Shown here piece after piece: positions 43,784-52,857 of a DNA stretch of 64,000 nucleotides. The number at the start of each line of letters is the position of its first letter. Position 1 is the first letter of the stretch. Origin of the DNA: Brevinema_A sp051649605 (lineage in GTDB: Bacteria > Spirochaetota > Brevinematia > Brevinematales > Brevinemataceae). Both the position numbers and the translations under genes were made by a program. The DNA is taken from NCBI GenBank assembly GCA_051649605.1, contig JBOFHK010000002.1, forward strand, positions 144,629 to 208,628. The letters run 5' to 3'. Below the pieces are notes generated by a model that was not told where the DNA came from, did not search any database, and saw nothing but the letters and a program-made list of their open reading frames with translations.

Positions 43784-44698
43784 ATGACTATTATAATTAT
43801 AGGGATACTATTAGTATTTTTCTTAATTGCGACACAAACGCTCTGGTTTCACCCTACATCAACAAATAGTATTTTAGAGACAGAATTTTCGACTATACCT
43901 GATCTCTGGCAAAAAAAAGAAGGAAACAAAAATTTAGCTATATTTCTTCATGGTATGTATTCTTCTCCAGATACCTTTCAAGAACTTTCTGAGCAAATTG
44001 TCCACGAAGGCTGGGATATTTATGTGCCTACTCTCCCAAATGCCTCCCTTTCTCCTGAAGATCTCTCAGAACAAGCTAGCTATCAATGGGAAGATAGTTT
44101 AAAAGTGGCACTCCATCGTGCCTTAGTGTATAATAAAGATTATAAAAAGATCGTTCTAGCAGGACACTCCCAAGGGGGATCACTCGCCCTCAGTATTGCT
44201 CCTTCTCTTCCATTTTTAAGCGGATTAATCATTGTAGCATCCCCACTTCATATTATTCATAAAAATAATTCTTTCATCCGAAATACCGCTATTTTTCTTT
44301 CTGGATTATTAGTTTTTTTAATTCCTAAAAAGGGAATGTTTCTCAACAGCAGTAATGCTTATGAAAGATCTCTTGTTGATGGACACTATTCAGATAAAGA
44401 ATTTTATTTTGGATTAACCCTTCATTCTATGAAGTTGGGATTAAAAAAAACAGTGAAGCAACTTCCTCAAATTAAAACACCTTGTCTTTTAATTTACGAA
44501 AAAGGAGACAAAATTACCGATTTTCAAGATTTTATTACCATAAAAAATTCTATCTCATCGACAATAATTAAAGAATGTATTTTAAATACTCCCATTGAGC
44601 TTGAGCCGTATTCCAAAAGACATCGTCTACTCAGTTACATTTATACAAAAGATCAAGTTTTTGAAGAAATAACTTCATTTTTAAAAACAATCGCCTAA
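43784..44698 (+). CDS. Membrane-anchored alpha/beta hydrolase
   Basis: 304 residues. A hydrophobic N-terminal anchor (2-21) leads to an alpha/beta-hydrolase fold: the oxyanion region IFLHGMYSSPD, the nucleophile in LAGHSQGGSLAL, the acid in LLIYEKGDKITD and the His in KRHRLLSYIY. Similar to carboxylesterases and monoacylglycerol lipases. The active site would face the periplasm or the membrane surface. It follows dprA by 7 bases as the last gene of the operon. Confidence 0.8.
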   Translation: MTIIIIGILLVFFLIATQTLWFHPTSTNSILETEFSTIPDLWQKKEGNKNLAIFLHGMYSSPDTFQELSEQIVHEGWDIYVPTLPNASLSPEDLSEQASYQWEDSLKVALHRALVYNKDYKKIVLAGHSQGGSLALSIAPSLPFLSGLIIVASPLHIIHKNNSFIRNTAIFLSGLLVFLIPKKGMFLNSSNAYERSLVDGHYSDKEFYFGLTLHSMKLGLKKTVKQLPQIKTPCLLIYEKGDKITDFQDFITIKNSISSTIIKECILNTPIELEPYSKRHRLLSYIYTKDQVFEEITSFLKTIA

Positions 44699-44765
44699 CT
44701 TAAGGGTATAAAAATATTTTTGAGGCTGTTATATACCGTAAGTATTTTATTTGAAATCCTATCTT

Positions 44766-44800
44766 AACAATAAAACAGACACAGTGTCTGTTTTATTGTT
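44766..44800. terminator. Terminator hairpin, AAACAGACA family
   Basis: AACAATAAAACAGAC pairs with GTCTGTTTTATTGTT around a 5-base loop (15 pairs). It serves the convergent hydrolase and transporter transcripts. Its 3' flank up to about 44845 resembles 49396-49445, so a longer segment is repeated. Confidence 0.85.
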
Positions 44801-44844
44801 GATTTAATTGATAAAATACTTTACTGTAAAAAAAATAGGAGATT

Positions 44845-46245
44845 TTATTTTTGTAATCTTCTTGACCGAAGAGTAGCAGTAATATGGTCTAAGCTTACTT
44901 TATCCAAATTGTAACCAAAATGAATCAATAACGATAAACTTGTTCCTGTAATTATAGGTAATAAAGCTACAAAAAACTTAATACTTTGTATGGTTTCGGG
45001 AGACTGAACTTCAATATTTGCCGAATACCCTACCCAAATAAGCATATAAGCCCCTAAAAATCCCGCTAATGCCTGCCCTACTTTCCTCGCAAAAGAATAG
45101 ATCGCATAAATTGTTCCTTCTTCACGAATACCTGTTTGATACTCCTGATAATCAATACAATCAGGAATAAAAGCCCATGTTAATAAAGTAAGTGCTGTAA
45201 TCCCTAAGGTAGCAATGCCCACAAGGGTAAAATAAATAGGAATACTAGTAATAGGAAATAGTAGAAAGAAAAACCACGGAATCGTATAAACGATCGTTCC
45301 GCACACCGTAACTCTCTTTTTACCATATTTAGCAACCCATCCTTTAATAAAAGGACTGACAACTAAAATCCCTATTAAGGGGAGTAGTGCATTAATAGAT
45401 AGTGCTCTTATATTTTGAAAATAATCCTTAAATAAATAAGGTGCCAAAGTCCCTTGAATCAAAAAAAGCGTTAATGATAAAACCCCTACAAGCATCTGTA
45501 CCAAGAGTGGACGATTACGAGTAATACTTTTAAGGGTTTGAATCATATTCTGATGTCGATCCTCTGTACGAGAAACAATAATCCTTTCACGGATAAGTTT
45601 ATTACATAAATAATAACAAACAACAGAAATAAAAGCCAAAATAAGTACTAATTTAAAAAATCCTTCCGCAGTGGGTTTTCGATTACTATCAAAAACTAGT
45701 AGAGGAAACAAGGTATTAATAATCAACGACGCTCCTATCGCTCCATAAGATCGAAACATCGATAGCGTTGCTCTTTCTGTTTCATCATCCGTAATTGTAG
45801 AGGCTAAAGAACCATAAGGAATATTTATTGCCGTATAACTCATTCCAAATCCAATATAAGTTATATAAGCATAGAGTAATTTTACATGGATTGGAGCTAT
45901 TGCAAGCCCTGGAAATACAGAAAATGTTAATACACCAAATAGGACAACAGGAAATATCATATACAAAATCCAAGGACGAAATTTACCGTATTTTGGATGT
46001 GGTGGCTGACGATCAATACAAGCCCCAATAAGGGGATCATTAATTGCATCCCATATTCTTGCAGAAAGTAGTAGTATACCCACAGAGGCAACACCAATTC
46101 CCAAAACATCCACATAGAATAATGTAAGATAAGAAGCTGTAAGCATAAAAAACATTCCGTTTGCGAGATCACCAAGAGCATAGCCCAATTGATCTTTAAA
46201 TCCAAATTTACGAATCACCAAGCTAGAATCTGTAGTTTCTGTCAT
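44845..46245 (-). CDS. uidB: Glucuronide/sugar transporter, GPH (MelB) family
   Basis: 466 residues and about 12 helices. GPH marks are FGFKDQLGYALGDLANGMFF at the N-terminus, the motif WDAINDPLIGACIDR, PHPKYGKFRPWIL and the internal LLTWAFIPDCIDYQEY(Q)TG region. GPH transporters bring in sugars with sodium or protons. It lies 17 bases after the beta-glucuronidase gene, so glucuronides are the likely cargo, as for E. coli UidB. GAAATG overlaps no other gene; ribosome site AAAGGTAG. Confidence 0.85.
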   Translation of the reverse strand: MTETTDSSLVIRKFGFKDQLGYALGDLANGMFFMLTASYLTLFYVDVLGIGVASVGILLLSARIWDAINDPLIGACIDRQPPHPKYGKFRPWILYMIFPVVLFGVLTFSVFPGLAIAPIHVKLLYAYITYIGFGMSYTAINIPYGSLASTITDDETERATLSMFRSYGAIGASLIINTLFPLLVFDSNRKPTAEGFFKLVLILAFISVVCYYLCNKLIRERIIVSRTEDRHQNMIQTLKSITRNRPLLVQMLVGVLSLTLFLIQGTLAPYLFKDYFQNIRALSINALLPLIGILVVSPFIKGWVAKYGKKRVTVCGTIVYTIPWFFFLLFPITSIPIYFTLVGIATLGITALTLLTWAFIPDCIDYQEYQTGIREEGTIYAIYSFARKVGQALAGFLGAYMLIWVGYSANIEVQSPETIQSIKFFVALLPIITGTSLSLLIHFGYNLDKVSLDHITATLRSRRLQK

Positions 46246-46262
46246 TTCACTACCTTTTTTAA

Positions 46263-48053
46263 TTATTTTTTATGATTAAAGTTAGGAATAGTGTTCCAGC
46301 GATCTTTAAAATAATGAGCAGCTAATTTAGGTTTCCGATCCCTAGTGAAAATCCCTTTTTTGTTTCCTTGTACTCTCATAATACTTTGTGAAGTCGCAAA
46401 ATCTGCAAAATTCCATACTTGTTCGCCAATAAAAGTGGGGTAACGATCAACCACTGCATGATTGATTTTGAGATATTCTACTTGATATTCCTCAGAAAAC
46501 ATCAGCGGAGTAGTATCATGAAATCCAGCGATAGTATCTGCACCGTATTCCGTAAACATCATCGGTTTATTTGGAAAACGTTTAACCCAAGCATCTAGCT
46601 CCATAGAAAGCATCTCTTCAACCTGTTCTAATTCACCAGATTGGACATACCATCCATAATATCTGTTAAGACAAAGTACATCAACCATATCTGCTACCTG
46701 ACATTTATCTGGGGTACTCATCATATGTGTCACTACTGTTATTGGTCTTTTTTGAGGGTCTAAGGATTGAGTGAGATCGAATAATTCTTGATGATATTCT
46801 TTTGATCCTAATTCTTCTGTTGCTGCTTCATTGGACAAGCTCCACATCACTACACAGGGATGATTTTTATCACGACGAACCAGCTCTTCTAATGCTTGCC
46901 GATGCTGTGGCATTGTTTTTATTTGCTCCCAGGTATTCACCGTGGGGCCTCTACCAAATAAAGAAAATCCAAATGCCATATGGAGACCAACGGCAGCACA
47001 TTCGTTAATTACGACAATACCTTCTTTATCTGCAAGCCTCATCATTTCTTCAGAATACGGATAATGTGATGTGCGAAAAGAATTAGCATGACACCACTTC
47101 ATCAGAGAAAAATCTTTAAGATACATAACTTCATTCAAACCACGTCCATTCACAGGAGAGTCTTCATGTTTGCCAAAACCTTTAAAATAAAATGGTTCGT
47201 TGTTGATTAAAAATTTTCCATCCTTTACTTCAACAGTGCGAATACCGAACGGTTCTTCATAAATATCTGATTTATAATAGACTTTTAAGAGATAGAGATA
47301 AGCTTTATTAGGAAACCATAAAGTAGGGTTTGGTATTTTTAAAGAAGATCTTGCCCCTTGAGCTTGAGCAACTACACTCCCTAAATGATCCAGGATTTCC
47401 ACAGTAATATCACCTTCGCCTTCTGTATAGATAGTATAATCCACTTTACCATCTAAATGAGGAACGATTTCGATATCTTTAATATATTCTTTTGGGGTGG
47501 TATATAAACGTACCGAACGTTGTAATCCAGCATAATTAAAGAAATCCGGCATCCCCGAAGGAATTTTTATTACTCTCCCATTCGGAAGTGTGTGATTTTT
47601 ATACCCTCCAGCAGGGAGAGTTGTCCAATCAAGAACATTACTAATAGCTACGGTAATACGATTTTTACCAACAGATACTAATTGATTAATATCAACTTCA
47701 AAAGGAACAAAACCTCCTTTATGTTCTGTAACAAACTGTCCGTTAACGTAGACTTTAGCTGTATGAGTTGCTGCATCAAAACGAAGTATTAATCGCCCTT
47801 CCAACAACGACGGATATATATTAAATTCGGTTTCATACCAAACCCAACCTACGTGATCTCGATAATTTTTTCCTTCATGAAGATCATTAAACGAAGAAGG
47901 GACAACAATATTGATGGGATTCTCTAATTTTTTAGTATACCATTGTTCTTTGAATCCTTTACCTTCCAAATTTTGATCTTCATCAAGTTTAAAATTCCAG
48001 ATACCGTTAAGTGATACTACTTGACGATTTTCTGTTATTATTGGATATAACAT
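46263..48053 (-). CDS. uidA: Beta-glucuronidase (glycoside hydrolase family 2)
   Basis: 596 residues, colinear with E. coli UidA (603). A sugar-binding N-terminal domain, an Ig-like middle and the TIM barrel are all present. The acid/base is Glu409 (WSLSNE), the nucleophile Glu502 (FTEYGADT), and the glucuronate-specificity pair Asn564/Lys566 (GNKKG) is intact, as is NRYYGWY. The loop near residues 362-380 is short. With the transporter downstream it releases aglycones from glucuronides and yields glucuronate for growth. AGGAGTATT precedes the ATG. Confidence 0.95.
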   Translation of the reverse strand: MLYPIITENRQVVSLNGIWNFKLDEDQNLEGKGFKEQWYTKKLENPINIVVPSSFNDLHEGKNYRDHVGWVWYETEFNIYPSLLEGRLILRFDAATHTAKVYVNGQFVTEHKGGFVPFEVDINQLVSVGKNRITVAISNVLDWTTLPAGGYKNHTLPNGRVIKIPSGMPDFFNYAGLQRSVRLYTTPKEYIKDIEIVPHLDGKVDYTIYTEGEGDITVEILDHLGSVVAQAQGARSSLKIPNPTLWFPNKAYLYLLKVYYKSDIYEEPFGIRTVEVKDGKFLINNEPFYFKGFGKHEDSPVNGRGLNEVMYLKDFSLMKWCHANSFRTSHYPYSEEMMRLADKEGIVVINECAAVGLHMAFGFSLFGRGPTVNTWEQIKTMPQHRQALEELVRRDKNHPCVVMWSLSNEAATEELGSKEYHQELFDLTQSLDPQKRPITVVTHMMSTPDKCQVADMVDVLCLNRYYGWYVQSGELEQVEEMLSMELDAWVKRFPNKPMMFTEYGADTIAGFHDTTPLMFSEEYQVEYLKINHAVVDRYPTFIGEQVWNFADFATSQSIMRVQGNKKGIFTRDRKPKLAAHYFKDRWNTIPNFNHKK

Positions 48054-48176
48054 ACAATACTCCTCATAATTTTTTTCTAAAAGAATTTTTAGATTACCTG
48101 TATTATTTATATTTTTCGATAGTTTTAAATTGTCTTACCCTAATTACTGATATTTTTTTAGAGATCATTTTGGAGT

Positions 48177-49028
48177 TTACCTAAGGTCTCTAGTCATAAA
48201 TTTAGCAAAATCAATACCAACTTTAAATTCCCATTGGAATTCTGATTTATTAGCAAATAGTGTAGAGTTACCAAACCAATAAAAACGGGGTTCAAAAAAG
48301 AAGGAAAAATCCTCCCAATAGAAAAGAATACGGGGATTAAATCGAAACATCATTGCATGTTTAGCAGGTGCTAAGCCCATACTAGCTTTAATAAGATCCG
48401 TTCCTCCTACATTCCATAAAAACCATAACCCCAATCCAAACCATGAGGTAAATTTCATTCCATACATTACACGGAGTTCTATCTTATCAAGCCACCCTCT
48501 GGTAAAAACTCCATTCTCATCGTACTGATTCCCAGTTAGATAGAAACAGGGATGGAGGAGTATTGTTAAGGTATGAGCATAGAGACCTGGCATTGGTGGA
48601 AGAGATTTTATATAAGTAATAGGCAATCCTAAAGCTCCTTTCACATCGACTCCTACACTAAATAGATTATTTAAAAATCCAATACTAGCAGCCAAAGAGA
48701 GAGTTGTCGGATTTTCCATTCCTATAAATTGGACAGAGCCATCAGGTTTTTTCTTATTAGATAGGATAGGAATCCATTGAGCTTGAGCAGTAAAACCTAT
48801 GGTAAGCCATCGTGCATTATTAAAATTTTGCATATAGGTCATTTTAACATCCATATTCTCTAATAAACGAAATCCTAAGGGAGAAGACATTTCACCAAAA
48901 CCATACTCCATATACATAAAAAACAGAGAATATAAAGGTGTGTTTACCTTTGTATTCTCTGTTTCTTCTTGAGCATAAGTATTATTAACTACTATAAGTA
49001 TAAGAACATACAATAATATATTTTTCAT
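48177..49028 (-). CDS. Exported, probably outer-membrane protein
   Basis: 283 residues with a signal peptide (MKNILLYVLILIVVNNTYA, then QEE) and many Phe/Trp/Tyr-rich strands (ARWLTIGFTAQAQW, RILFYWEDFSFFFEPRFYWFG). No family known. The frame extends upstream to 49082, but ATG 49028 has GGAG 6 bases ahead and begins the signal peptide. No C-terminal Phe; the strand pattern alone supports a barrel. It lies between the glucuronidase operon and rlpA on the same strand. Confidence 0.6.
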   Translation of the reverse strand: MKNILLYVLILIVVNNTYAQEETENTKVNTPLYSLFFMYMEYGFGEMSSPLGFRLLENMDVKMTYMQNFNNARWLTIGFTAQAQWIPILSNKKKPDGSVQFIGMENPTTLSLAASIGFLNNLFSVGVDVKGALGLPITYIKSLPPMPGLYAHTLTILLHPCFYLTGNQYDENGVFTRGWLDKIELRVMYGMKFTSWFGLGLWFLWNVGGTDLIKASMGLAPAKHAMMFRFNPRILFYWEDFSFFFEPRFYWFGNSTLFANKSEFQWEFKVGIDFAKFMTRDLR

Positions 49029-49041
49029 ATGATACTCCACT

Positions 49042-49070
49042 ATTTTAATATCTATAACTAAATAGCACAA
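49042..49070 (-). promoter_or_regulatory. Sigma-70 promoter for the 49028 gene
   Basis: TTGTGC (49070-49065), 17 bases, TAAAAT (49047-49042), just upstream of the ribosome site. Confidence 0.45.
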
Positions 49071-49360
49071 TTCGTATACCACGATCCAAATATATTAATT
49101 TTTATTTTATGTTCATTATATTTTTATTATAAAGTATATATTTCTTTTAGCAATAGTTTTTTACTAAAAAAGGTAACAGTATTTAAATCGTTAATCAAAA
49201 AGGAATTCCCTACAATCAATATACATAAGTACTGAATAATAAAAAATTTTTCTAACTCAAGATTGGTGATTAGATATCTCGTACCAAATAAGATACCTTT
49301 TTTACCTATATTTATCAAAGAATCCAAATATCAGTAAAAAAGTAAAATACCATCTCTAAA

Positions 49361-49395
49361 AATAAAACAGACACTATTAAGGTGTCTGTTTTATT
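49361..49395. terminator. Terminator hairpin, AAACAGACA family, after rlpA
   Basis: Perfect 14-base arms AATAAAACAGACAC / GTGTCTGTTTTATT with a 7-base loop. The gap 49083-49444 otherwise holds only AT-rich sequence; a 66-codon minus-strand frame in it has no ribosome site and is not called. The stem and the 3' flank match 44766-44845. Confidence 0.85.
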
Positions 49396-49444
49396 GATTT
49401 TTTGATAAATAAAATACTTTATTTTAGAAAAATAGTAGAAAATA

Positions 49445-51016
49445 TTATTTTGTCTCTTCGTAATCTACTTGGATAATACGGTTATCAATTCCGTGAGCTT
49501 CCTTAAGTCTGATAGAAGTTTGTATAGCGTCATCTACTGTCCGAAAATACCCAACACGAACGCGCATGAGATTCTGTCCTTTAACTTTTACATCGGTAAT
49601 ATAAGCATTAAAACCAGAAGAGCGTAATTGTTCATATAATGTTAGAGCATTTTTTTGCTTACTAAATGCCCCCAACTGAATAACATAGTGATTTCCTAAT
49701 TTCTGAGGTGTAAACCCTTGTGATACTTGAGGAGTTACCTGCCCGTTTGTTGTAGGATTTGGTGGGTAATAGGTATTATTTGTCATATTCTCTTGAGTTA
49801 CGGGAGGGTTTGGCGGATAATTTGTTACTCTCTCTTGAACTACAGGAGGATTTGGTGGGTAGTAGTTATTATTTGTTATACTTTCTTGAACTACAGGAGG
49901 AGTAGCATCTTCTGGATAATAGTAAAAATCATTATAAAACTCATTCATATCCTCTTCTGGAATAGAGGGAGTATTAGTAACAATATTGGTTACCGGTCTC
50001 GTATTAGTATTAATAATCACTGGTAGGTTGTCATCTCCGCTAACATTATTAGCGCTAGGGGATCTTGGTATCGTTGGTGTAACAAGACTTGAACCTACCT
50101 CTTCTTGAAAACTATAGGGTTCTGAGGTGTCATTAAAGAGATCAGAAAAAGGATCATCATAGGTATTATTATTCAGTAAGCCTTGCTCTTCTGGGGTAAT
50201 ATGAGAAGGTGCTGTTTTTAAGATTTCTCTAGGAGGGTTCGGAGATGCTACAAATTCATCTTCTACCCCAATGGTAATATTGGATAAAGGATCATCAATC
50301 AAAATATCTTGAATATTTCTGTCAAACCCTATAGGATCAACTCCAGGATTATTATCTGCAAAATTTGTAGTAAGTCCTTGGGCTTTTAGTTGAGAATCTT
50401 TATTAACAAACTCTGAATCCAAAGAATCGTCCATAAAATCAAATTCATTATCTAAGTCAGCAAATAAATCACTGTCATTCAAGAAAGAATAGTCATCCTG
50501 AGATGTTTTTTTAGTAAGAGCTGGAGCATTATTTGAAGGTTCTTCGGGAGTATTTATTTGATAGTTTTGCGGAATCTCCTTACCAATAGGAGGCTCAGGA
50601 AGACCTAAAGGGCTAGTCAAGGATGTCCCCAATTCTAAAATAGTAATTTTCACGAAAGTTGTACCTTCTGAAGTAAATTCTAAAATTTCAGCAGCTTGTT
50701 TGGAAACATTGACGATACGGTTTTTCTCAAAAGGTCCTCGATCGTTGATAAGAACTTGAACTTTTTTCCCATTACTAAGATTTTCTATTTCTACTCTTGT
50801 TCCAAATGGAAGAGAGCGATGCCCTGCAGTTAGTGATTGCGGTGAATATTTTGCGCCACTTGCTGTTGTTTGACCATCGAACTGATCTCCATACCAAGCG
50901 GCAATACCATAAAGATATTTGGATGCATTTTCTTTAGTTTCCTGAGCAGATATAGGGGTAAGAAATATGGCAACAAGCATTGTTATTTTTAATATGGATC
51001 GTACAACATTGTGCAT
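49445..51016 (-). CDS. rlpA: RlpA-like septal protein with DPBB and SPOR domains
   Basis: 523 residues. A signal peptide (about 1-25) is followed by a double-psi beta-barrel RlpA domain (about 36-125; GIAAWYGDQFDGQTTASG, TAGHRSLPFGT, VLINDRGPF, RIVNVSKQAAEIL), a long disordered linker and a C-terminal SPOR domain (about 445-520, HYVIQLGAFSKQKNALTLYE). The linker is rich in Asn/Asp/Pro and carries a degenerate repeat of about 19 residues (YYPPNPPVVQE-type) at about 380-435. RlpA cleaves glycan strands lacking stem peptides and SPOR targets it to septal peptidoglycan. ATG 51016 has GGAGGA 4 bases upstream. Confidence 0.88.
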   Translation of the reverse strand: MHNVVRSILKITMLVAIFLTPISAQETKENASKYLYGIAAWYGDQFDGQTTASGAKYSPQSLTAGHRSLPFGTRVEIENLSNGKKVQVLINDRGPFEKNRIVNVSKQAAEILEFTSEGTTFVKITILELGTSLTSPLGLPEPPIGKEIPQNYQINTPEEPSNNAPALTKKTSQDDYSFLNDSDLFADLDNEFDFMDDSLDSEFVNKDSQLKAQGLTTNFADNNPGVDPIGFDRNIQDILIDDPLSNITIGVEDEFVASPNPPREILKTAPSHITPEEQGLLNNNTYDDPFSDLFNDTSEPYSFQEEVGSSLVTPTIPRSPSANNVSGDDNLPVIINTNTRPVTNIVTNTPSIPEEDMNEFYNDFYYYPEDATPPVVQESITNNNYYPPNPPVVQERVTNYPPNPPVTQENMTNNTYYPPNPTTNGQVTPQVSQGFTPQKLGNHYVIQLGAFSKQKNALTLYEQLRSSGFNAYITDVKVKGQNLMRVRVGYFRTVDDAIQTSIRLKEAHGIDNRIIQVDYEETK

Positions 51017-51318
51017 GAAATCCTCCATTACAGATAAACATTCTTACAATAAAATTAATTATTAATAACGATATTTAGAAATTCGGAACTTAGTAGAAAA
51101 GCTTTAGAAATAATTTCATAAAATTATTATTAATATTTATTTTATCATAATTAGAGGAGAAGTATTGACAAAATGATTGTTTTTTAGAAAAATTACTATC
51201 TCATATCAAGAACATCAAATACTAAAATGGGGTTTAGCTATTGATATACAATCTTATTTGATCATTAAGTGAGGTGTTATTTAATTAATAAAATATTTTA
51301 TAGGGGGGTTTACTAATG

Positions 51319-51356
51319 AAGGAAACGGTATAAAAATACCGTTTCCTTTTATTTTT
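51319..51356 (+). terminator. Terminator-like hairpin without an upstream plus-strand gene
   Basis: AAGGAAACGGTAT / ATACCGTTTCCTT (13-base perfect arms) with an AAAA loop, followed on the plus strand by TTATTTTTTTT. On the minus strand (gmk side) no T-tract follows. The gap 51029-51375 contains no reading frame of note; a weak TTGACA (51165-51170) is the only plus-strand promoter element seen. Confidence 0.7.
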
Positions 51357-51375
51357 TTTAGATATAATGTAAAAG

Positions 51376-51945
51376 TTAAGCTCTTAAAAAAAGTGTTAAT
51401 GATTCTTTTAATGACCGAACAGCAATATCTAAGTCATCGTTTTTTAAGACTAAATCATAGTTAATACTTTGCTGGATTTCTTTTTTTGCATTAGAAAGCC
51501 GCCGTTGTAGAGAGCTTTCATCGTTCATTCCCCGACTACGTAATCGACTCTCTAAGCATTCCAGAGAAGGAGGAAGAATAAAAATTAAATAAGAGTGTTT
51601 CCCAAATAACTTTTGGATATTAAGACCACCTTGAATATCAAGATCTAGTAAACAATGCTTATTTTGATCCCAAATCCGATGGACTTCCGATTTGAGAGTC
51701 CCATAATAATTGTTATGTACTTCTGCCCATTCTATAAATCGATCTTCGCTAACAAAACGTTGAAACTCTTGCACAGAAAAAAAATAGTAGTCTTTACCCT
51801 CTGATTCGTTAGCCCGCATTGTCCTTGTCGTTGCCGATATAGAAAATGAAATAGTATCACCGTATTCTTGGAGTATTTTTTTGTACATTGTTGTCTTACC
51901 AACACCACTAGGCCCAGAGATAACAATGACTTTTTTATGATCCAT
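51376..51945 (-). CDS. gmk: Guanylate kinase
   Basis: 189 residues. Walker A GPSGVGKTT near the start, the GMP-binding SATTRTMRANESEGKDYYF and VHNNYYGTL, and LLDLDIQGGLNIQK are present. It phosphorylates GMP to GDP. It follows yicC by 11 bases, a frequent bacterial pairing. The ribosome site is GAGGAAT. Confidence 0.95.
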   Translation of the reverse strand: MDHKKVIVISGPSGVGKTTMYKKILQEYGDTISFSISATTRTMRANESEGKDYYFFSVQEFQRFVSEDRFIEWAEVHNNYYGTLKSEVHRIWDQNKHCLLDLDIQGGLNIQKLFGKHSYLIFILPPSLECLESRLRSRGMNDESSLQRRLSNAKKEIQQSINYDLVLKNDDLDIAVRSLKESLTLFLRA

Positions 51946-51956
51946 TTTTTATTCCT

Positions 51957-52835
51957 CTAAACAATATTCCTAAACTGCTCTCTCATATTCTCGATTTCTC
52001 TTTTTAATACAATCGTCTGCTCCGTGATTTCAAAATCTGAAGATTTAGAAGCAATCGTGTTGACTTCACGATTCATTTCTTGAGCAATAAAATCTAATTC
52101 CTTAGAAGAAACATGATTACGAATACCAGCCACACTCTCCTGCATCATACAGATATGAGCCCCCAAACGGACAATCTCTTCGTTAATCGCCGTCCGAGAG
52201 GCAAAGAGTTCTATTTCGATACTCAAACGCTCATCACTAGCTTTAACCGTACTAATTTCTAATACTCTTTCTTTGAGTGTATTTTTATATTTTTCTAAAA
52301 CCTTAGGATAACGTTGTTTGATAAAGTCTAAGGATTGAGACATCACCGATAAAGAGCGATTAATATCCTCTGCGGTCATTTGTCCCTCAGCCAGCATCAT
52401 TGGAATCATTTGGTCAATCAGCTCTTCAATTTTAATTGTAAAAATTTTAACAGTTTCTTCGTCTATCTCTCCAATATCAATATTTAGGACTTGTGGTAGG
52501 CTAAGAATTTCTTTAAGGGTGATTTCTTTAGAGAGATTCAATTCTTCAGCAAGTAGTTGGCTCTCTAATAAATAAGCTTTTGCTAAAGGAATATTGATCA
52601 ATGCTCCTACTGGGGTCATATTTTTTTCGTTAATACGGATATTCAAATCAATCTTCCCACGTTCTAGTTTTTTTGAAATTAATTTTCGAGCTTCCATTTC
52701 TAAACAACTATAACGATTGGGGTTTTTAATACGAAATTCAAAATAACGGGAATTCACGCTCCTTATTTCCATTTCAACATCTAAGCTATTGGTAGAAAAA
52801 CGTAACGACGCCTTCCCTGTCATTCCTCGCATCAT
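51957..52835 (-). CDS. yicC: YicC family endoribonuclease/RNase adaptor
   Basis: 292 residues. The N-terminal RGMTGKASLRF...VEMEIRSVNSRYFEFRIKNP and the C-terminal EMNREVNTIASKSSDFEITE (DUF1732) are the two YicC-family hallmarks. Members cleave RNA or guide PNPase in small-RNA decay in E. coli; here the pnp gene is elsewhere in the window. Adjacent to gmk. Confidence 0.88.
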   Translation of the reverse strand: MMRGMTGKASLRFSTNSLDVEMEIRSVNSRYFEFRIKNPNRYSCLEMEARKLISKKLERGKIDLNIRINEKNMTPVGALINIPLAKAYLLESQLLAEELNLSKEITLKEILSLPQVLNIDIGEIDEETVKIFTIKIEELIDQMIPMMLAEGQMTAEDINRSLSVMSQSLDFIKQRYPKVLEKYKNTLKERVLEISTVKASDERLSIEIELFASRTAINEEIVRLGAHICMMQESVAGIRNHVSSKELDFIAQEMNREVNTIASKSSDFEITEQTIVLKREIENMREQFRNIV

Positions 52836-52857
52836 CCATTATTCCTTAACTTTTTAT

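Noticed and set aside
49127..49327. 66-codon minus-strand frame in the gap after rlpA
   Set aside because: TTG start without a ribosome site, AT-rich, no family or signal; probably chance.
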